Source: Chitinivibrionales bacterium
Lineage (GTDB): Bacteria; Fibrobacterota; Chitinivibrionia; Chitinivibrionales; FEN-1185
DNA: 6,955 bases
NCBI GenBank assembly: GCA_028718065.1
Contig: JAQUMP010000182.1
Span: 1-6,955, forward strand
Reading direction: 5' to 3'
In this document: in pieces, positions 1-5,323 of the stretch
Layout: each line of letters starts with the position of its first letter
Position numbering within the stretch: the stretch's first letter is position 1
Translations under genes and position numbers: made by a program
Notes under the pieces: model-generated
What the model was told of the DNA's origin: nothing
Database searches by the model: none
What the model saw: only the letters and a program-made list of their open reading frames with translations

Positions 1-224
1 TGGTGGAAGGAAATTGCGACGAACGCGGTTCTGCGGGTTACAATATGGGACTGGGCGAAAACCGGGCCCGGGTCGTTAAGGAGTATCTGGTGAGTTACGG
101 AATTCCGGCAAGCAGAATAGAAATTACATCCTATGGCAAAGAACGTCCGGCGGTTCCTAACTGTACAGATGATCCTTGCCACGCTAAAAACCGCCGTGAC
201 GAATTCAAGGTACTTTCCAAGTGA
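1..224 (+). CDS. pal: Pal/OmpA-family peptidoglycan-binding protein, C-terminal part
   Basis: The reading frame is open from the left edge, so the gene starts outside the window and only about 74 C-terminal residues are seen. The visible part is the second half of an OmpA-like domain. It has EGNCDERGS, the NxxLGxxRAxxVKxYL helix, GIPASRIEITSYGKERP and the closing NRRDEF. In this family the Asp and Arg of these motifs contact the diaminopimelate of peptidoglycan, and the EGxCDERG form is typical of Pal lipoproteins of the Tol-Pal system that tie the outer membrane to the cell wall. A CTDDPC insertion lies between the SYG motif and NRR, and the two cysteines might form a disulphide. The N-terminal lipobox cannot be checked. 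Other OmpA-domain proteins remain possible, so the symbol is tentative. No second gene follows closely on the same strand. Confidence 0.88.
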   Translation, partial: VEGNCDERGSAGYNMGLGENRARVVKEYLVSYGIPASRIEITSYGKERPAVPNCTDDPCHAKNRRDEFKVLSK

Positions 225-497
225 CCTGTGCTGGAACGGAATTGATCGGGACTATGCCCTGTAAAGTTAAGGCCGGAATCTTCGACCGCATAGTGTGGCT
301 TTCAGTTCCGGATCATAGCAGCCCTTTTTAAAAACTCTTTCACCAGTGTGTCAAGCAAATAGTGTTACAGAAATGTTAAAGAATTGAGAGGATTGTGTAA
401 GTGCCGCGAAAGCATTGATTCGTTCATCATTGACAAGCTATAATTGTCGTAAAACTAAAAAATACATTTGTAAAATGCAAAGTCAGATCAGTGAACA
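225..497. other. Intergenic region without recognisable gene
   Basis: I see no credible coding frame here. A 7-bp inverted repeat (ACTATGC at 251-257, GCATAGT at 288-294) and a CCGGAA/TTCCGG pair at about 273-278 and 306-311 could fold downstream of the Pal gene. Neither has a T-tract directly after it, so I do not call a terminator. The right end holds a possible promoter for the next gene. Confidence 0.5.
415..444 (+). promoter_or_regulatory. Possible sigma-70 promoter for the zinc-ribbon gene
   Basis: TTGATT (415-420) and a perfect TATAAT (439-444) are separated by 18 bp and lie 54 bp upstream of the ATG at 498. A perfect TTGACA at 430-435 is only 3 bp from the TATAAT, so it cannot be the partner hexamer. 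The call rests on consensus matches only. Confidence 0.4.
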
Positions 498-731
498 ATG
501 AGTTTTTTTGGTGCAATGCCATCATGTCCGGAGTGTAATCGAACCAGTTATGTTTATGTCCTGGACAGGGGCGTCAAATATGTATACCGGTTTCTTTTTC
601 GAAATAATCGATTTGCCTGTACTAAATGCAAAATCACCTGGCGGAACAATGATGAAATTCATACTGAAAGATTTCATACGAGGCAATTAAAATCTTCAGG
701 CCGGGTTAATAGTGGCAAAATTGAAAAATAA
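498..731 (+). CDS. Small zinc-ribbon protein (77 aa), function unknown
   Basis: A 77-residue protein with two CxxC knuckles, CPEC at residues 10-13 and CTKC at 41-44, separated by 27 residues. This is the layout of a four-cysteine zinc ribbon. The basic, aromatic stretch before the second knuckle (YRFLFRNNRFACTKC) resembles small zinc-ribbon proteins in which an R/F-rich strand leads into the second CxxC. The C-terminal 30 residues are polar and basic with no recognised domain. No signal peptide or membrane segment is visible. The start is taken at ATG 498 because it gives the complete ribbon, but the upstream ribosome binding site is poor. Zinc ribbons bind nucleic acids or proteins, and nothing here says which. 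The frame ends 18 bp before the following gene fragment, so the two may share a transcript. An overlapping 60-residue frame at 508-690 lacks these motifs and is taken as a shadow. Confidence 0.6.
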   Translation: MSFFGAMPSCPECNRTSYVYVLDRGVKYVYRFLFRNNRFACTKCKITWRNNDEIHTERFHTRQLKSSGRVNSGKIEK

Positions 732-749
732 GTATGGTAGGAGAAACCC

Positions 750-908
750 ATGAAAGCAATGGTATATAAAAAATATGGTACCCCGGATATTCTTGAATTA
801 AAAGAGGTCGCCAAACCGGCTTCCAAAGATAATGAAGTCCTGGTAAAAATTTATGCGGCGTCCCAGAATGCAGCCGACCGGCATCTTTTAAGGACAGACC
901 CGTCCTGA
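750..908 (+). pseudogene. N-terminal fragment of a medium-chain (quinone oxidoreductase/zinc alcohol dehydrogenase-type) reductase
   Basis: The 52-residue frame begins MKAMVYKKYGTPDILELKEV and continues with NEVLVKIYAASQNAADRHLL. This is a clear match to the start of the GroES-like domain of medium-chain reductases of the NADPH:quinone oxidoreductase type, which usually have over 300 residues. The start is well supported: TAGGAG at 738-743 lies 6 bp before the ATG. The frame stops at TGA 906-908, just where the family normally continues with R-G-D-P-F. None of the three downstream frames resumes the enzyme, so the NAD(P)-binding domain and catalytic part are absent. This is a deletion or rearrangement remnant. 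The intact start and ribosome binding site mean a short peptide could still be made, but enzyme activity is not expected. The zinc-ribbon gene ends 18 bp upstream. Confidence 0.8.
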
Positions 909-975
909 CCCGCCTGTAGTAGAAAACCATTTCGTAGAATCGATTTAGCTTTTCATTAAGTTTTCACGGCTGGCA

Positions 976-984
976 TGATATAAT
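976..984 (+). promoter_or_regulatory. Extended -10 promoter for the 51-aa gene
   Basis: TGATATAAT (976-984) combines the TGn extension with a perfect TATAAT and lies 42 bp upstream of ATG 1027. No good -35 hexamer is present at 16-18 bp, which is normal for extended -10 promoters. Confidence 0.5.
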
Positions 985-1026
985 ATTTCTGCAACTATTG
1001 CTCAGCTCAGCACTGGGAGGTCGAGA

Positions 1027-1182
1027 ATGAAATGTCTTGAACCAACAACATGTGTCTTTTCGTCAACGTTTAAAATGAAGGATATGGCCCAATTCTGCGG
1101 GAAAATTAACCAGGAAAACTCTGAAAGCAAGATGGAAGATCGATCGGATAAAGATGAGTCCGCAGAATTATCGGGCGATTGA
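1027..1182 (+). CDS. Unrecognised small protein (51 aa)
   Basis: An open frame of 51 codons beginning MKCLEPTTCVFSSTFKMKDM and ending in a strongly polar, acidic tail (about residues 29-51, rich in E, S, D and K). It has three cysteines (C3, C9, C24) and no obvious membrane segment. I do not recognise the family. The case for a real gene rests on expression signals. GGGAGG at 1015-1020 sits 6 bp before the ATG, and an extended -10 promoter lies 42 bp upstream, giving a leader of about 35 nt. The gene converges with the hemerythrin gene on the other strand, with 71 bp between the stop codons and no clear terminator between them. A cysteine-containing N-terminal half followed by a charged disordered tail is all that can be said. 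It could also be a chance frame. Confidence 0.45.
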   Translation: MKCLEPTTCVFSSTFKMKDMAQFCGKINQENSESKMEDRSDKDESAELSGD

Positions 1183-1253
1183 AGAAACATTTTGGGAACC
1201 GTGGAAATAAAGTAAGCTGTGACCGGACGCAATCTTTTTGGAATTTAGAAGAA

Positions 1254-1679
1254 TCACGTATTAGAACTTAATTTTTCGCTCAATCCCTTTACATAGGGGA
1301 CATATTCAACGTCCTTTGCCCGAATGTGCCCTAACCACCAATCTTTAAGAAAATCAAGAACTTTTTCCTTTATCCTTTCTTTGTCGTCGAATTTCAGCTT
1401 GAAAAGCCCGGCGGTTTTTTCAGCCATGCCACAATGCAGTTTTATATGCTCCTCGAACGCTGGAAATTCAGCAATCCGCATTATTCCCTCTTCATAAGCA
1501 AAATGGGTTTCGGTATAGGTTTTAAGGTCGCCGAGAATCTTCTCAAATTTCTCCTCAGCTTCACCGCCTTTTACAAGCTGAAACATCTCGTTAATAATAC
1601 CGATAATTTGGCGATGCTGTCTGTCGATTTCATCAAATCGCACGCTGTATTCGTCACTCCACACGATAAAATCAGGCAT
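1254..1679 (-). CDS. Bacteriohemerythrin
   Basis: A complete 141-residue single-domain hemerythrin, the usual length for the family. All seven di-iron ligands are present: H22 (DRQHRQ), H59 and E63 (ETHFAYEEGIM), H78 and H82 (EEHIKLH), and H118 and D123 (WLGHIRAKD). The protein is predicted to be soluble and cytoplasmic, binding O2 reversibly between the two irons. In bacteria this serves oxygen sensing, scavenging or delivery, mostly in microaerobic or anaerobic species. The start is supported by GAGGAG (plus strand CTCCTC, 1687-1692) 7 nt before the ATG, and a promoter lies further upstream. The gene is monocistronic and converges with the 51-aa gene. No sensory or signalling domain is fused to it. 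The family call is firm; the physiological role is inferred. Confidence 0.96.
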   Translation of the reverse strand: MPDFIVWSDEYSVRFDEIDRQHRQIIGIINEMFQLVKGGEAEEKFEKILGDLKTYTETHFAYEEGIMRIAEFPAFEEHIKLHCGMAEKTAGLFKLKFDDKERIKEKVLDFLKDWWLGHIRAKDVEYVPYVKGLSEKLSSNT

Positions 1680-1760
1680 TGGTGGGCTCCTCGGCCTTAA
1701 CTTTCAAACCAATTTCCGTTACAGGACTACGATTCCCACTGCGTTCAAAGCAAGTACCAA

Positions 1761-1790
1761 ATTATATAATGAATACCATTGCGCGTACAA
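1761..1790 (-). promoter_or_regulatory. Sigma-70 promoter of the hemerythrin gene
   Basis: On the minus strand TTGTAC (plus 1785-1790) and a perfect TATAAT (plus 1761-1766) are 18 bp apart. They lie about 80 bp upstream of the hemerythrin ATG and point towards it. Confidence 0.55.
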
Positions 1791-1890
1791 GCCTTGCGAT
1801 TAAGCTAATTTCACCCTTTTGAAATAACTGCCATATTTTTTTCAAAAAATAAAATTATTTTAGGAAATAGCAAATCTGTTATTAAATTTC

Positions 1891-1960
1891 TTCCACGTTC
1901 TTCCACGTTTTTTTGCAAAACCTTGCGTAATCTTGCAAAAAAGTGCAATATTATTATTTG
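1891..1960 (+). repeat. Phased arm-type repeat block, copy A
   Basis: The block holds two copies of TTCCACGTT (1891-1899, 1901-1909). It then has a ladder with exact 10-bp spacing: TTGCAAAACC at 1913, TTGCGTAATC at 1923, TTGCAAAAAA at 1933 and GTGCAATATT at 1943. The same block occurs at 5463-5532 with 57 of 70 identical bases by my count, at exactly the same distance from the 81-bp repeat. Ten-bp phasing puts the motifs on one helix face, as expected for integrase arm sites or a DNA-bending protein. I infer an integrase-binding arm at the right end of an element lying to the left. Confidence 0.6.
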
Positions 1961-2029
1961 TCAATTTGACAGTCCTGATCCTTTGAACTATTTTAATATC
2001 AACGGGTTACAAATAATCGCAAAAACGAA

Positions 2030-2071
2030 CTCTTAATCAGTAGGTCTTAGGTTCGAATCCTAAATGGTGTA
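2030..2071 (+). pseudogene. tRNA-Lys(CTT) 3' fragment, copy A
   Basis: The parts correspond to tRNA positions 32-73. They are the anticodon loop CTCTTAA with anticodon CTT, the 3' anticodon strand TCAGT, variable loop AGGTC, T-stem TTAGG/CCTAA around TTCGAAT, acceptor 3' strand ATGGTGT and discriminator A. No CCA is encoded. The 5' half, expected to begin with ACACCAT and contain a D-arm, is absent upstream, so this is not a functional tRNA gene. Confidence 0.85.
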
Positions 2072-2072
2072 T

Positions 2073-2103
2073 AAAAAGCCCTTGAGTAAGCAGGGGCTTT
2101 TTT
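2073..2103 (+). terminator. Rho-independent terminator in att copy A
   Basis: Stem GCCCTTG (2078-2084) and CAGGGGC (2091-2097), with one G-T pair and a 6-nt loop, is preceded by AAAAA and followed by TTTTTT (2098-2103). It starts one nt after the tRNA fragment, so it is the terminator of the tRNA-Lys carried along with the att site. Here it should also stop read-through across the element boundary. Confidence 0.85.
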
Positions 2104-2112
2104 AATTTACTA

Positions 2113-2209
2113 AAATACCAAATGTAAACTATTCTCCCTATATAACGCACATCATTCTGCCAATTTCAGTAGTCCAGAAACAACAAAACACTAAATGCCA
2201 TTTGTAAAC
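2113..2209 (+). repeat. Pair of 17-bp direct repeats near the element's left end
   Basis: AAATACCAAATGTAAAC (2113-2129) and AAATGCCATTTGTAAAC (2193-2209) match at 14 of 17 positions and start 80 bp apart. They lie just inside the element, on the opposite side of the core from the phased block, so they are candidate arm sites of the other att arm. The 2110-2306 stretch shows no gene. Confidence 0.35.
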
Positions 2210-2306
2210 AAAATTAAGTTGCGAAGCACCACTAATATTTAGTTAGTCGCTCCTCGGTTCAAGCCACAAAAATGCCATCTTGCCTAATCGCCTAAAAATC
2301 ATGATG

Positions 2307-2633
2307 TTACAGACATGCCCAAGGGCGTGTGCGGTTTTGACCCAATTCACTTGCCACACTTTTGCCGCCCCTGTTTTTATATCGTAGATTATACGACCGA
2401 ATTTTCTTTGGCGTCCAAAGTAAACATTCCTGGAGAATATCCTCGCCGTATTCTCTAACAACGGAAGGATAGAGCTGTGTCCGGATTTTAAAAATAAAAA
2501 ACCCGATTTGATGAAGTAATAGCGTTTGTTGCGCCGCCAAATCCCCTCTCTTTGCAAGGCGGATAAGCCTGCGCTCATGCAGCAAAGGAAGTTTTGGGTA
2601 TTGCCGTGTGATTCGCCGGTATTGTTCAAACAT
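2307..2633 (-). pseudogene. Truncated sigma-70-like factor (N-terminal part)
   Basis: The 108-residue frame contains, at residues 14-35, LPLLHERRLIRLAKRGDLAA, which follows the pattern of sigma-70 region 1.2/2.1 (E-x-L-I-x-x-A-K-x-G-D-x-x-A). Residues 54-88 (LYPSVVREYGEDILQECLLW and on to KIRSYNLRYKNR) match region 2.1-2.2, where E-D-I-L-Q-E is the core-polymerase-binding helix. After about residue 92 the similarity ends and the frame stops within 16 residues. Regions 2.3-2.4 and 4, needed for -10 and -35 recognition, are missing, and neither other frame continues them. The upstream ribosome binding site is weak (GGGA 8 nt before ATG). I read this as a truncated sigma factor. A small protein that still binds core polymerase is possible. 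A much longer minus-strand frame over 2243-2953 is a shadow. Confidence 0.6.
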
Positions 2634-2648
2634 TTATTGAATCCCATA

Positions 2649-2670
2649 GCCCGCGTATTTTTTAGCGGGC
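2649..2670. other. GC-rich hairpin 1 upstream of the sigma-like fragment
   Basis: Perfect inverted repeat GCCCGC (2649-2654) and GCGGGC (2665-2670) around a 10-nt A/T-rich loop. It lies 16 bp upstream of the minus-strand ATG at 2633, inside the presumed leader of the sigma-like gene. Its role is unknown. Confidence 0.45.
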
Positions 2671-2703
2671 GAATCAGAGTTGTCCCTCTCCATTGGGAAG
2701 AAG

Positions 2704-2729
2704 AGTCCCCGCCATTTAGGGCGGGGTCT
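2704..2729. other. GC-rich hairpin 2
   Basis: CCCCGCC (2707-2713) and GGCGGGG (2720-2726) form a perfect 7-bp stem with a 6-nt loop, and pairing extends outward after one mismatch. On the plus strand it is followed by a short broken T-run (TCTTTAAAT), so it could be a weak terminator reading right. On the minus strand it would sit in the leader of the sigma-like gene. Confidence 0.45.
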
Positions 2730-2831
2730 TTAAATATAAAATTACACTGAAAATCTACACATAATATTTTCAATAACGTACCTGTTAAGACGCAAAACAA
2801 TTTCATAACCATTACAAAGACATGTGTGGCT

Positions 2832-3320
2832 ATGGCTAAAACAAGAATGCAAAAAACAGATTCGCCGATTTTCCAAATAAAAATTACTCTGAAGCAAACC
2901 GTGCCGCCTGTCTGGCGCAGACTGTTGGTACAGGGAAACGCAAATCTCGGCATGTTGCACGCTATAATTCAAATTGTCATGGGATGGACGAACAGCCATC
3001 TTCATCACTTTTATATCGACGGCAAACGGTACGTTGATCCTGTCCTGGATCAAGACATGGATTTACCTGACGGCGAAGAAGAGGCCATTGATGAAAACGA
3101 ATGGGCGCTTTTGGATGTGTTAAGGCCGGACATTTCCCAATTCGATTATGAATACGATTTCGGCGATTCCTGGCGGCACCAGATAACAATAGAGAGAATG
3201 GAAATTGATTGCGCTGGATTCCAGGGTTATGCTTTATGCCTTGCCGGTGAGAGAGGGGAACACCCGACAATTGAACAGCTTGGGAAAATTCTCACAGCGA
3301 GAGATGGATACCGGGAATAA
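2832..3320 (+). CDS. Plasmid pRiA4b ORF-3-like protein, short C-terminus
   Basis: The protein has 162 residues from ATG 2832. Family hallmarks, numbered from this ATG, are the opening strand FQIKITLKQTVPPVWRR (about 14-30), LHAIIQIVMGWTNSHLHHF (about 42-60), YEYDFGDSW (about 106-114) and CLAGER (about 136-141). These define the pRiA4b ORF-3-like family, common on plasmids, islands and near transposons, with no established biochemical role. Family members usually follow C-x-G-E with a Pro/Gly-rich ACPPEDxGG segment and 40 or more further residues. Here that segment is missing and the frame ends 21 residues after CLAGER, so the C-terminus looks truncated or degenerate. The start is uncertain: GTG 2826, ATG 2832 and ATG 2847 are in frame and none has a good ribosome binding site. 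I prefer ATG 2832. The gene stands alone, 262 bp before the operon. Confidence 0.75.
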   Translation: MAKTRMQKTDSPIFQIKITLKQTVPPVWRRLLVQGNANLGMLHAIIQIVMGWTNSHLHHFYIDGKRYVDPVLDQDMDLPDGEEEAIDENEWALLDVLRPDISQFDYEYDFGDSWRHQITIERMEIDCAGFQGYALCLAGERGEHPTIEQLGKILTARDGYRE

Positions 3321-3338
3321 AACAGCTGAAAGTGGCGG

Positions 3339-3392
3339 TATATTTATATATGGGCAACATTTCCATTGGCAAATAATGCCCATATAAATATA
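3339..3392. repeat. Long imperfect inverted repeat
   Basis: The left arm, 3339-3356 (18 nt, ending TATGGGCA), pairs with the right arm, 3377-3392 (16 nt, beginning TGCCCATA), apart from a 2-nt AT bulge. The loop is 20 nt. It begins 18 bp after the pRiA4b-like stop codon. It has no T-tract, so it may be an mRNA 3' stem-loop or a mobile-element end rather than a classical terminator. Confidence 0.6.
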
Positions 3393-3400
3393 TCTAAAAT

Positions 3401-3484
3401 ATGCGCACCGATACTATCAGATTAAAACTTGCAGCGACCAATTTAAAGAAGCTTTTTAAGCAGGTCGGATTCAAACCCCATTAA
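3401..3484 (+). pseudogene. Possible transposase C-terminal remnant (27 codons)
   Basis: A short frame from ATG 3401 reads M-R-T-D-T-I-R-L-K-L-A-A-T-N-L-K-K-L-F-K-Q, then VGFKPH and a stop. The pattern of an aliphatic helix with A-A-x-N-L-K-K-L resembles the last helix of DDE transposases (N-I/L-K-K/R-L). A stop codon lies just upstream in frame (TAA 3395-3397), so at most a tail remains. It directly follows the inverted repeat at 3339-3392. The similarity is short and this may be chance. Confidence 0.25.
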
Positions 3485-3512
3485 GTGGGCAGAAAATATC
3501 ACAACTCTTGTA

Positions 3513-3541
3513 TTGCACAATAACATATATTATGTTATAAT
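3513..3541 (+). promoter_or_regulatory. Sigma-70 promoter of the regulator/nucleotidyltransferase operon
   Basis: TTGCAC (3513-3518) and a perfect TATAAT (3536-3541) are separated by the ideal 17 bp and lie 40 bp upstream of the ATG at 3582. This is the best promoter in the window. Confidence 0.75.
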
Positions 3542-3545
3542 GCAA
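3513..3545. promoter_or_regulatory. 33-bp palindromic operator over the operon promoter
   Basis: Two 15-nt arms (3513-3527 and 3531-3545) flank a TAT centre and match at 13 of 15 positions. The inner part, ATAACATA-TAT-TATGTTAT, is perfect, and the outer ends are TTGCA and TGCAA. The palindrome starts at the -35 and ends just past the -10, so a bound dimer would block RNA polymerase. The winged-helix protein encoded directly downstream is the obvious candidate ligand, giving negative autoregulation. Confidence 0.65.
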
Positions 3546-3581
3546 ATAAATAGTTACTATATTTAAGTTAGGGTATTCAAT

Positions 3582-4568
3582 ATGCAGAAACCTGATCTAA
3601 CCGACCTCGGCCGTTATATAAATGAAACGCTTGGGATTTTAGTTTCCCCCAAGCCCTTGGCGAGCACCTCCCAGTTGCCGCATTTCCTGCAAAACACGTA
3701 TTTGCTTTTTGAGGTTAAAATCCTGGAAACCGTCTGTATCCTCGCAATAGACCAGAGTGAGCAGGAGCAGCCACCAGCAATAGTTCATAAGCACATGGGC
3801 CAAATCAGGGCAAAATATGAAAGAGAGGTCATTTATGTTCGTCCGCACGTTACCGCCTACAACCGCAAGCGCCTTATAGAACACAAGGTGCTGTTTATCG
3901 TGCCGGGGAACCAAATGTACCTCCCTATACTTGGGATCGACATTCGTGAATATTTTAAAAAACAGCGCTTACTGCCTGTTTTATTTGCCCCATCCACGCA
4001 GGTTTTAGTTCTATACCTGTGCCAGAACAATGAAGAAGAATTAAATACCCCGGTACAAATCGCCAGGCATCTTGGTTATTCTGCAATGACCTTGACTCGC
4101 GCTTTTGATGAATTGGAAGGCCTTGGAATTGGTGATTTTTCCAGTTATGGCCGGGAGCGGCGAGTAAAATTTCCGGGCGACAAAAAAATTATTTGGGAAA
4201 AAGCTTTGCCATTATTGCGCAGCCCGGTGATAAAACGTTTCTACATAAAAACAAAAGACAAAGAACGCCCTGGCCCCCTTTCCGGCTTGAGTGCACTGGC
4301 GTATTATTCCATGCTTGCCGAACCGAAGAATCCAGTGATTGCCTTAAGTAGTGCTGATTGGAAAAAATATTTTAAACGTACCCAAGTCTCTGCGATTCCT
4401 TTTATGGAACCCGACGCATTGGAGATAGAGATCTGGAATTATGATCCGCTCCTGTTCGGTAAAAACGATGTTGTTGACAGATTGTCGCTTTATCTATCGC
4501 CTAAAGACAATCATGACGAACGCATAGAATCTGCGTTAAACCATATGATAGGGGAAATGAAATGGTAA
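3582..4568 (+). CDS. Winged-helix regulator, putative antitoxin of an AbiE-like module
   Basis: A 328-residue protein. Residues about 30-125 form an alpha/beta domain (FEVKILETVCILAID, REVIYVRPHVTAYNRKRLIE, then KVLFIVPGNQMYLP and LGIDIREYF) that I recognise only as typical of MarR-like or hypothetical proteins paired with nucleotidyltransferases. Residues about 137-198 are a winged helix: TPVQIARHLGYSAMTLTRAF as helix-turn-helix, DELEGLGI, then a basic wing with GRERRVKF. Residues about 230-328 form a C-terminal domain with IEIWNYDPLLF. A DNA-binding domain together with a further domain, encoded just before a nucleotidyltransferase, is the design of AbiEi-type antitoxins, which repress their own operon and antagonise the toxin. 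Here the helix-turn-helix is central, not N-terminal as in classical AbiEi. The start has a modest site (TTAGGG, 8 nt before ATG). The 3' end overlaps the next gene by 7 nt. Confidence 0.75.
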   Translation: MQKPDLTDLGRYINETLGILVSPKPLASTSQLPHFLQNTYLLFEVKILETVCILAIDQSEQEQPPAIVHKHMGQIRAKYEREVIYVRPHVTAYNRKRLIEHKVLFIVPGNQMYLPILGIDIREYFKKQRLLPVLFAPSTQVLVLYLCQNNEEELNTPVQIARHLGYSAMTLTRAFDELEGLGIGDFSSYGRERRVKFPGDKKIIWEKALPLLRSPVIKRFYIKTKDKERPGPLSGLSALAYYSMLAEPKNPVIALSSADWKKYFKRTQVSAIPFMEPDALEIEIWNYDPLLFGKNDVVDRLSLYLSPKDNHDERIESALNHMIGEMKW

Positions 4569-5323
4569 AAGGGCTTGATATTTTTCGCGCTTATTTCCAG
4601 GAATATTCAGATCGCTATATACTTATCGGCGGAACAGCCTGCGATCTGGCCATGGAAAAAGCTGGCGTCGGCTTCCGGGCCACTAAAGACCTCGATATTG
4701 TCCTTTGTGTCGAAGCTTTGGATAAGAAATTTGTTGAATCCTTCTGGGCATTTGTTAAGGCTGGAAAATACCAAATTCAGGAAAAGTCTGCGGCCGGAAG
4801 GCAATTCTATCGTTTCCAAAAACCTCAGGAGCAGCAATATCCTTTCATGCTGGAGTTGTTCTCCCGTAAACCCGATGCATTAGCTCTTGCTGACGAAAGC
4901 CACCTGACACCAATTCCAATAGATGAAGACGTATCGAGTTTATCGGCAATTCTTCTGAATGACGACTATTACCAATTCATCCGCGAAGGCAAAACAATCG
5001 TGGATGGTCTGCCGATTGTGGGGCCGGACCGTCTTATCCCTCTTAAGGCACGCGCCTGGCTGGATTTGACAGAGCGAAAAAAACGCGGAGAAAACATAGA
5101 CAGCACGGATATAAAAAAACATAAAAACGATGTGTTCCGGTTATATCAGATCCTTAATCAAGATTCAATTATCGCAACCCCGCAAGTAATCTCGGAAGAC
5201 ATGAAGCGGTTTATCGACCCAATCGCCTTGGAAAAAATCGATCTTAAAGCTCTCGGCCTTGGGAAAATTACCCTTGAAAAAGTGCTCGTGGAGTTAACAA
5301 GGATTTATGGGCTAGGATTGTAA
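4562..5323 (+). CDS. AbiEii-like nucleotidyltransferase, putative toxin
   Basis: A 253-residue protein of the polymerase-beta-type nucleotidyltransferase fold. The first motif is YILIGGTACDLAM (G23-G24), followed by KDLDIVL with the metal-binding D43-x-D45. E98 in PFMLELF is a likely third carboxylate. A later block has LKARAWLDL (K162) and DSTDIKKHKNDV (180-191), like the K and D/H motifs of AbiEii/AbiGii and related minimal nucleotidyltransferases. Known relatives transfer nucleotides to RNA or protein (tRNA 3' ends in MenT/AbiEii studies) and stop growth, often as phage defence; the substrate here is unknown. The ATG lies inside the upstream gene (7-nt overlap). AGGGGA at 4550-4555, 6 nt before it, suggests translational coupling that fixes the ratio of the two proteins. 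All catalytic positions look intact. A non-toxic metabolic nucleotidyltransferase is less likely in this setting. Confidence 0.85.
   Translation: MVKGLDIFRAYFQEYSDRYILIGGTACDLAMEKAGVGFRATKDLDIVLCVEALDKKFVESFWAFVKAGKYQIQEKSAAGRQFYRFQKPQEQQYPFMLELFSRKPDALALADESHLTPIPIDEDVSSLSAILLNDDYYQFIREGKTIVDGLPIVGPDRLIPLKARAWLDLTERKKRGENIDSTDIKKHKNDVFRLYQILNQDSIIATPQVISEDMKRFIDPIALEKIDLKALGLGKITLEKVLVELTRIYGLGL

Larger units (their letters stand above)
2029..2109 (+). repeat. 81-bp direct repeat, copy A (att-like site from tRNA-Lys 3' end)
   Basis: This stretch is identical over 81 bp to 5601-5681. It begins at the anticodon loop of a tRNA-Lys(CTT) fragment and ends just after a rho-independent terminator. 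The flanks diverge at once on the left (CGA here, ATG in copy B) and on the right (CTAAA here, GGGTG in copy B). Perfect identity starting at the anticodon loop is the signature of a tyrosine-recombinase attachment site whose crossover lies in CTCTTAA (2030-2036). I infer that this is the junction between two tandem elements. Confidence 0.75.

Noticed and set aside
430..444. Perfect TTGACA next to perfect TATAAT
   Set aside because: The hexamers are only 3 bp apart, so they cannot act together as a promoter. TTGATT at 415 fits the spacing better.
1891..1960. CRISPR array
   Set aside because: The 10-bp spacing and the lack of unique spacers between repeat units exclude it, and no cas gene is present.
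2030..2071. Complete tRNA-Lys gene
   Set aside because: There is no D-arm or acceptor 5' strand upstream in either copy. Only positions 32-73 are present.
2243..2953. Minus-strand 236-codon open frame
   Set aside because: It overlaps the sigma-like frame in another frame and runs antisense through the start of the pRiA4b-like gene. The composition is random and no domain is recognisable.
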